Notes: a model not told the origin generated them from the letters alone. Shown: positions 45,806 to 56,127, counted from the first letter of the stretch. The stretch: 64,000 bases of DNA from Pseudomonas frederiksbergensis (GCF_001874645.1 NZ_CP017886.1:4028001-4092000), one strand, 5' to 3'. Numbers and translations are program-made.

Positions 45806-47683
45806 CTACGTGCGCGGTGGTATCTGTGTCTGTTGGCTGTCGGTGAGCAACTGTACGAATTCCTGGGGGAGCACGGCTTTGCTGAAAAAGTAACCCTGAC
45901 CTTCCTCACACTGAAGGGCCTTGAGAAAGTCCAGTTGTTCCAGGGTTTCCACGCCTTCGGCGATGATATTGAGGTTGAGGCTCTTGCCCAGGCTAATGAT
46001 GGCGCTGACCAGTGCGTTGTCGTTGTTATCACTGTTCAGCCCGCGAATGAATGACTGGTCGATTTTCAGCACATCGACCGGGAACCGTCTCAGATAGCTC
46101 AGGCTGGAATAGCCGGTGCCGAAGTCATCGATTGCCAGGCGCACGCCCAATGCCTTGATGGCGTGCAAGGTCTGCACGGTGGCCTCGACGTTCTGCATCA
46201 GCACGCTTTCGGTGATTTCGAGTTCCAGCCGCGTGGGATCAAAGCCGGTCTGCTCGAGGATTTGCACGATACCGTCGACAAAATCGCGTTGACGGAAGTC
46301 GATGGCGGAAACGTTGACGGACATACTGATCGGGGGTAACCCGGCCAACTGCCAGGTGTGGGCTTGTCGGCAGGCCTGGGTCAACACCCATTTGCTCAGG
46401 GGAATGATCAGCCCACTGTCTTCGGCCACCCCGATGAAGTCTGTTGGATACACCCAGCCATGACCGGGTTTCAGCCAGCGAATCAAGGCTTCCGCACCGA
46501 CCACCTTGCCGGAGCGCAAATCAAGTTTGGGTTGGTAATGCACGACGAACTCGTCGCGTTCCAGCGCCAGGCGGATGCCGGATTCGGTGCTTTGCTGTTC
46601 ACGGGCGCGCTGATTCATCTCGTCGATGAAAAAGCTGAAGTCGTTAAGGCCTCTTTCCTTGACGTTGTGCATCGCGGTTTCGGCTTTTTTGATGAGCGGC
46701 ACGGCATCGAAACCGTCGTCCGGGTAGATGCTGATGCCCAGGCTGGCGGTCACGCTCAGGTCATGGCCGGCAATGTGCTGCTGGGTGCGGACGGCTTTCA
46801 GCAGCTTTTCGGCAATCCCTTGGGTTTGCTGGGGGTGGTGGATGTCCGCGAGGATTACCACGAACTCGTCGGAACCGTAGCGAAAGACCGAATCGGACTC
46901 ACGCACCGTGGACACCAGGCTCTGGCCGACTCGTTTGAGCATTTCGTCGCCCACCGGATGGCCCAGTGCGTTGTTGATGCGCTTGAAGCGGTCCAGCCCC
47001 AGAAATATCACCGCCAGTTGTTTGTCGTGTCGCCGTGAAATAGCCAGGGACTGAGTCAGCCGGTCACCCAGCAGGGTGCTGTTGGGCAGGTCGGTGAGTA
47101 CGTCGTATTGCAGTAGATGGGAGACTTTGAGCAACTCCTGAACGCGGTCCTCGATGGTTCGCTCCAGGCTGAGCATTTTTATCGCGGCGTCCTGGGCCAT
47201 CTGCCATTTCCAGGTCAGGGCACTGGCCATCTGACGGATTTCCAGGCTGTCGAAAGGTTTTTTCAGCACCAGCAACTGATCGCCGAACGCCAGACGTTCG
47301 GCCATCGCTTCCCATGTGTAGTCAGAGAAGGCGGTGCACAGAGCAATTTGCAGGTGCGGGTCGGCCTCCCAGAGTCGTTCAATGGTTTCCAGTCCGTCCC
47401 AACCCGGCGGCATGCGCATGTCGGTAAACGCCAGGGCATAGGGCCGGCCTTCGGCTTGAGCGCGTTTGACCAGTTCCAGCGCTTCTTGGCCCTGGTAGGC
47501 GGAGTCGACGTCAAAGGTCGGGCGCACGGGGCGTTCGCTGCCAAACAACGCCTCTTCGGTACTGGCCAGCGTCTGATCGTTTGGCGCGTCGGGGCTGAGG
47601 ATCTTGCGAAAGTCCTGATGGATCGAAGGCATGTCATCGATGATCAGGATGCGCCGGTTGGTGGGGGCGAGGGATAGTTTCAT
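45806..47683 (-). CDS. REC-GGDEF-EAL protein, likely c-di-GMP phosphodiesterase
   Basis: 625 residues. Receiver with Asp88 and the long insertion (LASTEEALFGSE). The GGDEF domain has GSDEF (270-274) and may be weak or regulatory. The EAL domain is fully intact: EAL (from 398), the Asn in MSVNVSA, ITES, DDFGTGYSS, LKID and AEGVE. So c-di-GMP breakdown is the predicted activity. It overlaps the preceding gene by four bases. Confidence 0.9.
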   Translation of the reverse strand: MKLSLAPTNRRILIIDDMPSIHQDFRKILSPDAPNDQTLASTEEALFGSERPVRPTFDVDSAYQGQEALELVKRAQAEGRPYALAFTDMRMPPGWDGLETIERLWEADPHLQIALCTAFSDYTWEAMAERLAFGDQLLVLKKPFDSLEIRQMASALTWKWQMAQDAAIKMLSLERTIEDRVQELLKVSHLLQYDVLTDLPNSTLLGDRLTQSLAISRRHDKQLAVIFLGLDRFKRINNALGHPVGDEMLKRVGQSLVSTVRESDSVFRYGSDEFVVILADIHHPQQTQGIAEKLLKAVRTQQHIAGHDLSVTASLGISIYPDDGFDAVPLIKKAETAMHNVKERGLNDFSFFIDEMNQRAREQQSTESGIRLALERDEFVVHYQPKLDLRSGKVVGAEALIRWLKPGHGWVYPTDFIGVAEDSGLIIPLSKWVLTQACRQAHTWQLAGLPPISMSVNVSAIDFRQRDFVDGIVQILEQTGFDPTRLELEITESVLMQNVEATVQTLHAIKALGVRLAIDDFGTGYSSLSYLRRFPVDVLKIDQSFIRGLNSDNNDNALVSAIISLGKSLNLNIIAEGVETLEQLDFLKALQCEEGQGYFFSKAVLPQEFVQLLTDSQQTQIPPRT

Positions 47684-49986
47684 CCTCGGTCCTCCGGTGG
47701 ATAGGGCGAGTCTTCAAGTATCGGGTTCGTTGTGCCGGGGAAGGTCGGTGGCACGATGCTGCCGGCCATCAGCAACGCAGCGGCCTGCTGGCTGCTGACG
47801 GCTTTGCTGAAGTAGTAGCCCTGTGCGTTCATCGGCGAGCCGGTGGAGATCAGCGAGCTGCGCTGTTCCTGGGTCTCGACGCCTTCGGCAATGATGCCGA
47901 TTCCCACTTCGCGGGCGAAATTGATGATCGCGCGCAGGGTCGTCGCGCTGGCGGGATCACGGGTGGCAGTGTCGATGAAGGCCTGGGCGAGCTTGAGGTG
48001 ATTGACCCGATAGGTCTTGAGGTAATCGAACGAGGAGTACTCGGTGCCGAAGTCATCGATGGCGATTTTTACCCCCAGTTCACGCAAGCGTGGCAGCACA
48101 TCGTTGTGGGTCCATTTGGTTTGCGCCAGCGTCGCTTCGGTGACGTCGAAGCGCAAGTCACAGAGGCGGAGATTCCACAGTGCTGTGGTGCGCAGCACGT
48201 CGTAGATCAGGTCCGGGCCACTCTTGAGCTGGGCCAGCGAGAGTTTGATCGCAATCACCGGTGGCGCCATGCCCTCGTTGCGCCATTGATGCATTTGCTG
48301 ACAGGCCCGATCCAGCAACCAGTGCCCAAGCGCGATGATGACACCGGTTTTTTCCGCTGCTGGAAGAAACATATCGGGTTCCAGTATTCCTCGCTCTGGA
48401 TGACTCCAGCGAACCTGAGCTTCCATGCCGAGGATTTTCCCGGTGCTCAGGTCGACTTCGGGCAAGTAGTGCAGTTCGAGCTGGTTTCGCTCGATGGCTT
48501 GTTTCAAATCGTTGGCAATTGACACCCGGTCGAGGACTTCCTGATTGATCTCCTCGGAGTGGAAGTGGTACTGGTTGCGGCCCTTTTCCTTGGATTGGTA
48601 CAGCGCCATGTCGGCTTGAGCCAACAGACTCTCGGCGCTCACGCTGGTATTGGTGTAAGTGCTGATGCCGATGCTGACGGAAACCCGCACATTGTTGCCA
48701 TCAAGTGTGTAGGGCAGCACCAGCTCATCACGGACCTTGCCCGCCAGGGTCGCCGACTGTGTCGGGTCGCCAACGTCGAACTGCACGATTGCAAACTCGT
48801 CACCACCGGGACGCGCCACCACGTCGTTTTCGCGGACACAGGCCTTGATGCGGCGGGCGACCTCCTGCAACAGCAAATCCCCGATGGGATGGCCAAGGGT
48901 GTCGTTGATGCGTTTGAAATGATCGAGGTCCAGGTAAAACACGGAAAATGTCGCTGCACCCCGACGCGCGGCCGCGAAAGCCTGGTGCAGACGTTCGAGG
49001 AGCGTTGCGTGATTGACCAGCCCGGTCAGCCCGTCGGTGCGGGCCAGCAGGGAGATATTCTCTTCGGCCTGCTTGCGTTCGGTGATGTCGATGATGATGC
49101 CTTCGACTTCCAGCAAGCGTCCGTCGCTGTCGCGCACCGGCACGTAGCGGTTTTCGACCCAGCGCCAGTCGCCGGTGCCGGTTCGCAGACGGAACTCGAT
49201 GGACGCCCCGGCAGCGTGCCGGTCGAGTATCCGCGCCATGGCGTTGTCGACTTTGCCCTGGTCCTCGGGGTGAATCAGCTCCTGAGCCCAGTTTGCCGAT
49301 GCCACCAATTGCGCTGCCACGTGACCGAACTTGGTGATGTTGTGGGAGATGTACATCAACGGGAATGAGGGTTCGCCGCGCAGCCGGTACAAAATGGTCG
49401 GGCTGTTCTGCACGATGATATTGGCGTCGGACAGCTCGCGGGTTCGTTCTTCGACCGCCTGCTCCAGCAGGGTCATCTTTATTGCGGCTTCTTCGGTCAT
49501 TTGCCATTTGACGGTCAGGGTGCTGGCCATCTGACGGATTTCGATGGCATCGAAGGGTTTTTTCAGGATCAGCAGGCGATCGCCGAGTTCCAGCCGTTCG
49601 GCGATATCGTCCCAGGAATAGTCGGAATACGCGGTACACAGTGCGACTTGCAGCTTTGGATCGACCTGCCAGAGCCGTTCGATGGTTTCCAGGCCGTCCC
49701 AGCCAGGCGGCATACGCATGTCGATAAAGGCCATCGCATAGGGAAGGTCCTTGGCCAGGGCGGCTTCGACCTTGTTCAAGGCTTCAAGGCCCTGAAAGGC
49801 GCTGTCGAGCACGAAACCCAGGTCCGAAGCCACCACTTGCGTGCCGAACAGAGCTTCTTCGGCGCTGCTCAACGCATCGTTTTCGAGCGCGTGGGGGCTG
49901 AGGATCTTGGCAAAGTCCTGATGGATTGAGGCGGTGTCATCGACGATCAGGATCCGCCGGTTGTTCCGCGCAAACGGTGCCTTCAT
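47680..49986 (-). CDS. REC-PAS-GGDEF-EAL protein, likely diguanylate cyclase with degenerate EAL
   Basis: 768 residues. Receiver (Asp89) with the same insertion, PAS/PAC (about 195-325, ending IIDITERKQAEE), intact GGDEF (394-398), and an EAL-like domain in which EAL is EAQ (from 522), the metal-binding Asn is Lys (AIKLSLAQ), GTGYSS is GTEYSS and LKID is LKLA. c-di-GMP synthesis with a non-catalytic EAL is predicted. The start MKAPFARNN aligns with the sister proteins; an ATG at 50037 preceded by AGGAAAGG is the alternative. Confidence 0.88.
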   Translation of the reverse strand: MKAPFARNNRRILIVDDTASIHQDFAKILSPHALENDALSSAEEALFGTQVVASDLGFVLDSAFQGLEALNKVEAALAKDLPYAMAFIDMRMPPGWDGLETIERLWQVDPKLQVALCTAYSDYSWDDIAERLELGDRLLILKKPFDAIEIRQMASTLTVKWQMTEEAAIKMTLLEQAVEERTRELSDANIIVQNSPTILYRLRGEPSFPLMYISHNITKFGHVAAQLVASANWAQELIHPEDQGKVDNAMARILDRHAAGASIEFRLRTGTGDWRWVENRYVPVRDSDGRLLEVEGIIIDITERKQAEENISLLARTDGLTGLVNHATLLERLHQAFAAARRGAATFSVFYLDLDHFKRINDTLGHPIGDLLLQEVARRIKACVRENDVVARPGGDEFAIVQFDVGDPTQSATLAGKVRDELVLPYTLDGNNVRVSVSIGISTYTNTSVSAESLLAQADMALYQSKEKGRNQYHFHSEEINQEVLDRVSIANDLKQAIERNQLELHYLPEVDLSTGKILGMEAQVRWSHPERGILEPDMFLPAAEKTGVIIALGHWLLDRACQQMHQWRNEGMAPPVIAIKLSLAQLKSGPDLIYDVLRTTALWNLRLCDLRFDVTEATLAQTKWTHNDVLPRLRELGVKIAIDDFGTEYSSFDYLKTYRVNHLKLAQAFIDTATRDPASATTLRAIINFAREVGIGIIAEGVETQEQRSSLISTGSPMNAQGYYFSKAVSSQQAAALLMAGSIVPPTFPGTTNPILEDSPYPPEDRG

Positions 49987-50249
49987 TGCAATGCACCGTT
50001 GCAGATGACCCTTCGCTGCGTTGTGTTCATGCGGCATCCTTTCCTGATCACGGAGTGTTACGGGTGCAGATACTGGATCCATGTCCTCAGAGCATAGTCC
50101 GCTGCTTTTGAGTTCGCCGCCCGCTGTGTGGCAAATCTGTTGCGAGCTGTACTGAAAAACCGTCTAGCCTGTAATTCAGGCCCATGGAGCAGGGGAAATC
50201 CTCTTGGGCGCTCCCGAAACGATGGGGTTGTTTCAGCTGAGGTAATGCC

Positions 50250-51590
50250 ATGGATGAGCGGTTTAAACCCCGAGTGCTGCTGGTCGATGATGAGGAATCA
50301 ATCCTCAATAGCCTGCGCCGGCTGTTGCGTGGTCAACCCTATGAGGTGCTGCTGGCCTCCACTGGCGCCCAGGCGCTGGAAATCATGGGGCGGCAACCGG
50401 TTGATCTGGTGATGACCGATGCGCGCATGCCCAACATGGACGGTGCGACCCTGCTGGCGCACATCCACGAGCGGCATCCCGACACTGTGCGCATCCTGCT
50501 GACCGGTTATGCCGACCTGTCGATAATCATCAAGGCGATCAACGAGGGGCAGGTCCACCGTTACATCAGCAAACCCTGGAGCGACGAGGAAATGCTGCTG
50601 ACGTTGCGTCAGTCCTTGGCGCATCAGCACTCCGATCGCGAGCGGCTGCGTCTGGTGCAGTTAGTGTGGGATCAGAACGAGCAGTTGAAGCAGCTCAATG
50701 CGAGCCTGGAAAAACATGTCGCGGCGCGCACTGCCGAGCTGCAGCAGACCGCCGACATGCTCGACCTGGCCTACGAAGAGCTCAAGCACAGCTATGTCAC
50801 CGGCACCGAGGTGTTTTCGCTGTTGGCCAACCTGCGTCTGCCCGCCGCCAAGCAAACCAACCGACAAATCATCGATCTGGTGCGTATCTACTCCCAGACC
50901 CATGGGCTGGACGAGGCCAGCAGCCGAGACCTGACCATGGCGGCGGCGCTTTACAACATCGGCAAGCTGAGCTGGACCGACAGCATGATGACGGCCCCTT
51001 CGGACCTGTTGCATCACACCGAACGGGAGCTGTATCGCGGTTATCCGAAACAGAGCGAATCGCTGTTGATGACCCTTGAGCCGATGAAAGATGCCGCACG
51101 CCTGATCCTGCACCACCAGGAGCGCTGGGACGGCAGCGGGTTCCCCGACCACCTCAAGGGAGAGGCGATTCCTTTGGGGGCGCGCTTGCTGAAGCTGGCC
51201 GTGGACTTCGTCGAATTGCAGCGCGGGCTGATTCTTGAGCGACACATGAACAGTGATGAAGCGCTGCTGTTCATCCGCAAATACAGCGGGCGTCTTTACG
51301 ACCCGGAACTGGTGGAGGACTTCGTTCAGGTCTGCGCCACGTACCTGCGTGATATCACACTCGGCGATCCGACGGTCAAGGTGTTGACCACTCGCGATCT
51401 GGTGGCCGGGATGGTGCTGGCGCGCAACCTTAATGCCGACAACGGCATGCTGCTGCTCAATGCCGGCAAGGTGCTCAACGGCCCGCTGGTGGAAAAACTC
51501 ATCGCCTTCGAAGCCATGGAGGGTGCCAAGTACAGTGTATTTGTCCATGTGCCCGAGGAGCCGGAAGCGGCGGTGGTCTTTTCGTGGTGA
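50250..51590 (+). CDS. response regulator with YN-GYP (degenerate HD-GYP) domain
   Basis: 446 residues: a canonical receiver (Asp57, TDARMPNMDG), coiled coil, then an HD-GYP-like domain where HD is replaced by YN (Tyr235-Asn236 in LYNIGKL) while HHQERWDGSGFP (from 288) is kept. The first conserved His and the MkxHP His are also lost (NRQI, RGYPKQ). A P. aeruginosa protein of this kind, PA2572, is reported to influence virulence without phosphodiesterase activity. Divergent from the c-di-GMP operon. Confidence 0.9.
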   Translation: MDERFKPRVLLVDDEESILNSLRRLLRGQPYEVLLASTGAQALEIMGRQPVDLVMTDARMPNMDGATLLAHIHERHPDTVRILLTGYADLSIIIKAINEGQVHRYISKPWSDEEMLLTLRQSLAHQHSDRERLRLVQLVWDQNEQLKQLNASLEKHVAARTAELQQTADMLDLAYEELKHSYVTGTEVFSLLANLRLPAAKQTNRQIIDLVRIYSQTHGLDEASSRDLTMAAALYNIGKLSWTDSMMTAPSDLLHHTERELYRGYPKQSESLLMTLEPMKDAARLILHHQERWDGSGFPDHLKGEAIPLGARLLKLAVDFVELQRGLILERHMNSDEALLFIRKYSGRLYDPELVEDFVQVCATYLRDITLGDPTVKVLTTRDLVAGMVLARNLNADNGMLLLNAGKVLNGPLVEKLIAFEAMEGAKYSVFVHVPEEPEAAVVFSW

Positions 51591-51647
51591 CGCGGAACCT
51601 GTGCTCATGTGATCCTTGGCTCTTTTGTCCAGGGCCATCGTTGATCC

Positions 51648-52082
51648 ATGACGCTTTCATCCGCTGTTTCACCGCGCATTATCCGCATTGCCGCTGCCCT
51701 GCTGATCGGCCCGGACGGCCGAACCCTGCTGGTGCGCAAGCGCGCAACCCAGGCCTTCATGCAACCGGGTGGCAAGATTGAAGCCTGTGAGCAACCGGTC
51801 GATGCGCTGGCCCGCGAGCTGGAAGAAGAACTGGGCTTGGTCATCGACACTACTCAAGCGAGCTATCTGGGCCAGTTTTCTGCGCCAGCCGCCAATGAGC
51901 CGGAGTGTGTGGTCGAGGCCGAGATTTTTCAGCTGAATATCCAGCAACCTGTCACCCCGGCAGCAGAGATCGAAGAAGTGCTGTGGGTTGATCCGCACAA
52001 CGTCGTCGATGTGATCCTGGCGCCATTGACACGGGACCTGATCTTGCCGTTTTATCGAGCCTCTCTAATGGCTTTGGCTTGA
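51648..52082 (+). CDS. Nudix hydrolase
   Basis: 144 residues. Complete Nudix box GGKIEACEQPVDALARELEE followed by LGL, with a MutT-type fold around it; hydrolyses a nucleoside-diphosphate-linked substrate that cannot be specified. Followed at once by the GNAT gene, suggesting an operon. Confidence 0.92.
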   Translation: MTLSSAVSPRIIRIAAALLIGPDGRTLLVRKRATQAFMQPGGKIEACEQPVDALARELEEELGLVIDTTQASYLGQFSAPAANEPECVVEAEIFQLNIQQPVTPAAEIEEVLWVDPHNVVDVILAPLTRDLILPFYRASLMALA

Positions 52083-52087
52083 AACCC

Positions 52088-52585
52088 ATGACGATCGAAC
52101 GACTCGATGCCAGCCATGCACTCGCTTACCGGGCGCTGATGCTTGAGGCTTATGATCGCCATCCACAGGCGTTCACTTCCAGTGTCCGCGAGCGGGCGGT
52201 GATGCCGCTGAGTTGGTGGGAGTCACGATTGACCAGCCCGCTGGACGTGCTGCTCGGCACGTTTGAACAGGGCGAACTGGTGGGCATTGTCGGCTTGGCC
52301 TTCGAGGCGCGGGAAAAAGCCCGGCACAAGGCAACGCTGTTCGGCCTGTACGCGTCAGACACGGTCAGACAGCGCGGGCTCGGCTATCAACTGGTTCAGG
52401 CGCTTTTCATTCAGGCGCGGGCCCGACCAGGGTTGAAACTGATTCAATTGACCGTTACCGCGGGTAATGACGCCGCATTGGCGTTGTACCAGCGTTGCGG
52501 TTTCGTGCAGTTCGGGCTCGAACCGTTGGCGGTGCGGGTTGGCGAAGAGTACTTCGACAAGATCCACATGTGGCGCGAGATCTGA
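52088..52585 (+). CDS. GNAT acetyltransferase
   Basis: 165 residues with the GNAT core: TFEQGELVGIVGLAFEAREK and acetyl-CoA loop RQRGLGYQLVQALF, then GNDAALALYQRCGFVQFG. A TTG at 52079 overlapping the Nudix stop could also start it. Acceptor unknown. Confidence 0.88.
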   Translation: MTIERLDASHALAYRALMLEAYDRHPQAFTSSVRERAVMPLSWWESRLTSPLDVLLGTFEQGELVGIVGLAFEAREKARHKATLFGLYASDTVRQRGLGYQLVQALFIQARARPGLKLIQLTVTAGNDAALALYQRCGFVQFGLEPLAVRVGEEYFDKIHMWREI

Positions 52586-52603
52586 AACCCATGCGATTTA
52601 CCC

Positions 52604-52678
52604 AAAAGATCGCAGCCTTCGGCAGCTCCTACAGATTCGACTGCTCGATGTAGGAGCTGCCGAAGGCTGCGATCTTTT
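52604..52678. repeat. REP pair with perfect arms
   Basis: Arms 52604-52632 and 52650-52678 are exact inverted copies (extending to cccaaaagatcgcagccttc at the outside), between the converging GNAT and metR genes; it could also stop transcription. Confidence 0.9.
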
Positions 52679-52701
52679 GGGGATTTGTAATCGACCAGGC
52701 T

Positions 52702-53631
52702 TCAGCGCACCGCGCTGACACCATCCAGTGTCGAGAACGAGGTGTCCTTGGCCGTCAGCAGGAAGTCGCGCATGTACGGCGCATCGAGCATGTCGGCGCG
52801 GATCCCGGCGTACAGCGTGGCAAACAAACCTTTCTCGCCGAGGCGCTTGGCTTTCACGTAACCCCGTGAGCTGTACTCATGCAGCGCCCAATGCGGCATG
52901 CCACACACACCACGACCGCTGGCCACCAGTTGCATCATCATCACCGTCAGTTCCGACGTGCGCACCTGCGCCGGTTCGATGTCGGCCGGTTCCAGGAAAC
53001 GGGTGAAGATGTCCAGTCGATCCCGTTCCACCGGGTAGGTGATCAGGGTTTCGCTGAGCAGGTCTTCCGGGACGATGTACGGCTTGCTTGCTAGCCGATG
53101 CTGGTTGGCCACCGCGAGCATTGCTTCATAGGTGAACAATGGCACGTAGGTAATCCCGGCCAGTTCCAACGGGTCGGATGTCACCACCAGGTCCAGGTCG
53201 CCACGGGCCAGGGCCGGCAGCGGGGCGAAGGAAAAGCCCGACGCCAGGTCCAGCTCGACTTCCGGCCAGGCGTCACGGAACTGGTCGATGGTTGGCATCA
53301 GCCACTGAAAGCAGCTGTGGCATTCGATTGCCATGTGCAGCCGTCCGGCGGTGCCACCGGCCAATCGTGCGATGTCGCGCTCGGCACCGCGCAGCAGCGG
53401 CAGGGTCGCATCGGCCAGTTGCAGCAGGCGCAGGCCAGCGCTGGTGAAACGCACCGGTTTGGTTTTGCGCACGAACAGTGGCATGCCCATGCGCTCTTCC
53501 AGCTCTTTGAACTGGTGGGACAGGGCGGACTGGGTCAGGTGCAGGCGGTCGGCGGCTTCGACCAGGCTGTCGGCCTCGCGCAAGGCGTGCAGGGTCTTCA
53601 GGTGACGGATTTCGAGCACCGGGGTCTCCAT
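52702..53631 (-). CDS. metR: LysR-type regulator of methionine synthesis
   Basis: 309 residues: winged-helix (HLKTLHALREADSLVEAADRLHLTQSALSHQFKELE) and co-inducer domain (homocysteine in MetR). Divergent from metE across 95 bases. The EIRHLKTLHAL start and FTSAGLRLLQLAD are typical of MetR. Confidence 0.93.
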   Translation of the reverse strand: METPVLEIRHLKTLHALREADSLVEAADRLHLTQSALSHQFKELEERMGMPLFVRKTKPVRFTSAGLRLLQLADATLPLLRGAERDIARLAGGTAGRLHMAIECHSCFQWLMPTIDQFRDAWPEVELDLASGFSFAPLPALARGDLDLVVTSDPLELAGITYVPLFTYEAMLAVANQHRLASKPYIVPEDLLSETLITYPVERDRLDIFTRFLEPADIEPAQVRTSELTVMMMQLVASGRGVCGMPHWALHEYSSRGYVKAKRLGEKGLFATLYAGIRADMLDAPYMRDFLLTAKDTSFSTLDGVSAVR

Positions 53632-53661
53632 GAGTAAATTTTGTGTTCAACACGAAAAGGT

Positions 53662-53674
53662 TGAGTTTGTCTCA
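53662..53674. promoter_or_regulatory. MetR-like operator between metR and metE
   Basis: TGAGTTTGTCTCA fits the spacing of the MetR consensus TGAA-N5-TTCA with one change in each arm. It lies 52 bases before the metE start. Confidence 0.55.
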
Positions 53675-53726
53675 TGTTGGGTTGGCTGTCGACAATAGGG
53701 CCATCAATTACAGGGAGCAACAGACC

Positions 53727-56039
53727 ATGGCCTTGGCCCACACACTCGGTTTTCCACGCATCGGCGCCAACCGCGAACTGAAAAAAGCCCTCGAATCCTA
53801 TTGGAAGGGTGACCTCGATCAGGCCGGGTTGCACATCGTCGGCCGTGAACTGCGGGCCAAACACTGGCAAGTGCAGAAAGACGCCGGCATCGACCTGCTG
53901 CCCGTGGGCGACTTCGCCTGGTACGACCAGGTGCTGACGCACTCGCTGACCTTTGGCGTGATCCCCGAACGCTTCGACAACGCCAAGGATGCCCTGGGTC
54001 TGCCGACCCTCGACACGTTGTTCGCGATGGCCCGTGGCGCCAGTACGGGGTGCTGCGGCAGTGAGCCGGCCAAGGCGCAATATGCGCAGGAACTGACCAA
54101 GTGGTTCGACACCAACTACCACTATCTGGTCCCGGAATTCAGCGCTGACCAGCCGTTCAAATTGAGCTGGGAACAGCTGTTCGACGAAGTCGAGGAAGCC
54201 CACGCCCTGGGTCACACCGTCAAGCCGGTGATCATCGGCCCTTTGACTTATCTGTGGCTGGGCAAGGCTAAAGGCAATGACTTCGACAAGCTCGACCTGC
54301 TTGAGCGTCTGCTGCCGCTCTACGGCGAGATCCTCAATCGCCTCAAGGCCCAAGGCGTGGAATGGGTGCAGATCGACGAACCGATCCTGACCCTCGACCT
54401 GCCACAAGCCTGGAAAAATGCTTTCGAACGCGCCTATCACATCCTCCAGTACTCGCCACTGAAGAAACTCGTGGCCACCTACTTCAGTGGCCTGGAAGAC
54501 AACCTCGGGCTGGCCGTGAGCCTGCCGGTGGACGGCTTGCACATCGACGCGGTGCGAGCGCCGGAACAACTGGGCCAGGTACTCGATCGCCTGCCAACGT
54601 ACAAAGTGCTGTCGGTTGGCCTGGTCAACGGCCGCAATGTCTGGCGCTGCGAGCTGGAACAGGCGCTGGCACAGCTGAAACCGGCGCAAGAGCGTTACGG
54701 CGACAACCTGTGGGTCAGCAGCTCGTGCTCGCTTTTGCACAGTCCGGTGGACCTGGACCGTGAAGACACGCTCGACGCCGAGCTGAAGAGCTGGCTGGCG
54801 TTCGCCGTACAAAAGTGCGGTGAAATCGCCGTGTTGCGTGATGCGCTCAACGATCCGCAAGCGCCGAAGGTCCAGGCTGCGCTGGCGCAGAGCCGCGCCG
54901 TGCAGGCCAGCCGTGCGCAATCGCCACGCATCCACAAAGCCGAGGTGCAGGCGCGCGTCAGGGCCATACGCGACACCGACAGCCAACGCCATTCAGCGTT
55001 TGCCAAGCGTGTCGAATTGCAACGCGCACGCCTGAAACTGCCGGCCTTCCCGACCACCACCATCGGCTCGTTCCCGCAGACTGCATCGATCCGTCTGGCG
55101 CGCCAGTCGTACAAGCAGGGCAAGCTCTCGGTCAACGATTACACCGACGCCATGCACAGTGAAATCCGCCACGCGGTGCAAGTCCAGGAACGCCTTGGCC
55201 TCGACGTGCTGGTGCACGGTGAAGCGGAGCGCAACGACATGGTCGAATACTTTGCCGAGCAACTCGACGGCTACCTGTTCACGCGTTTCGGCTGGGTGCA
55301 GAGCTACGGTTCGCGCTGTGTGAAACCGGCGATCATCTATGGTGACCTGAGCCGTCCGAAGGCCATGACCGTCGACTGGATTACTTACGCCCAGAGCCTG
55401 ACCGACAAGGTCATGAAGGGCATGCTGACCGGTCCGGTGACCATGCTGATGTGGTCGTTCCCGCGTGAAGACGTGTCGCGCAAAGTCCAGGCACAACAGT
55501 TGGCGCTGGCCCTGCGTGATGAAGTGGTCGACCTGGAGCAGGCCGGGATCAAAATCGTGCAGATCGACGAAGCGGCGTTCCGCGAAGGCTTACCGCTGCG
55601 CCGGGCGCAATGGCAGGAGTACCTGGACTGGGCGGTGGAGGCGTTCCGTTTGAGCGCGTCGGGTGTTCGGGATGAAACCCAGATCCACACCCACATGTGC
55701 TACAGCGAATTCAACGACGTGATCACGTCGATCGCCGCCATGGACGCTGACGTGATCACCCTCGAGACCTCGCGTTCGGACATGGAATTGCTGGAAGCCT
55801 TCAAGGCTTTCGACTACCCGAACGATATCGGTCCAGGGGTCTACGACATCCATTCGCCACGGGTGCCGGACACGGCCGAGATGGTCAAGTTGATGAGCAA
55901 AGCGGTGCAGCGGGTCCCGGCGCAGCGGCTGTGGGTCAACCCGGACTGCGGCCTGAAAACCCGCGCCTGGCCGGAGACCGAAGCGGCGCTGGTGAACATG
56001 GTGGCGGCTGCTCGCCAATTGCGTAATCAGTTGGCCTGA
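53727..56039 (+). CDS. metE: cobalamin-independent methionine synthase
   Basis: 770 residues; methylates homocysteine from 5-methyltetrahydropteroyl-triglutamate. Two barrels: N-terminal [20 protein letters not shown] and C-terminal [11 protein letters not shown], with the zinc-binding HMCYSEF and [15 protein letters not shown] precedes ATG 53727. Confidence 0.97.
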   Translation: MALAHTLGFPRIGANRELKKALESYWKGDLDQAGLHIVGRELRAKHWQVQKDAGIDLLPVGDFAWYDQVLTHSLTFGVIPERFDNAKDALGLPTLDTLFAMARGASTGCCGSEPAKAQYAQELTKWFDTNYHYLVPEFSADQPFKLSWEQLFDEVEEAHALGHTVKPVIIGPLTYLWLGKAKGNDFDKLDLLERLLPLYGEILNRLKAQGVEWVQIDEPILTLDLPQAWKNAFERAYHILQYSPLKKLVATYFSGLEDNLGLAVSLPVDGLHIDAVRAPEQLGQVLDRLPTYKVLSVGLVNGRNVWRCELEQALAQLKPAQERYGDNLWVSSSCSLLHSPVDLDREDTLDAELKSWLAFAVQKCGEIAVLRDALNDPQAPKVQAALAQSRAVQASRAQSPRIHKAEVQARVRAIRDTDSQRHSAFAKRVELQRARLKLPAFPTTTIGSFPQTASIRLARQSYKQGKLSVNDYTDAMHSEIRHAVQVQERLGLDVLVHGEAERNDMVEYFAEQLDGYLFTRFGWVQSYGSRCVKPAIIYGDLSRPKAMTVDWITYAQSLTDKVMKGMLTGPVTMLMWSFPREDVSRKVQAQQLALALRDEVVDLEQAGIKIVQIDEAAFREGLPLRRAQWQEYLDWAVEAFRLSASGVRDETQIHTHMCYSEFNDVITSIAAMDADVITLETSRSDMELLEAFKAFDYPNDIGPGVYDIHSPRVPDTAEMVKLMSKAVQRVPAQRLWVNPDCGLKTRAWPETEAALVNMVAAARQLRNQLA

Positions 56040-56050
56040 CCCATTTTCTT

Positions 56051-56088
56051 GATCGTTCCCACGTCGAACCGTCTGCGTGGGAACGATC
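56051..56088. repeat. gatcgttcccacg inverted repeat
   Basis: 13-bp perfect stem GATCGTTCCCACG/CGTGGGAACGATC with a 12-base loop, 11 bases after metE. No T-run; may be a third type of REP or serve as a terminator for metE. Confidence 0.7.
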
Positions 56089-56127
56089 AGCGGTCTGCAA
56101 ATCGACCGTTGAGCACTCTTCATCAAA

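Noticed and set aside
49987..50249. Sigma70 promoters for the divergent c-di-GMP genes
   Set aside because: TTGCGA with a poor -10 box (TCTAGC) can be drawn, but similarity is too weak to support a feature.
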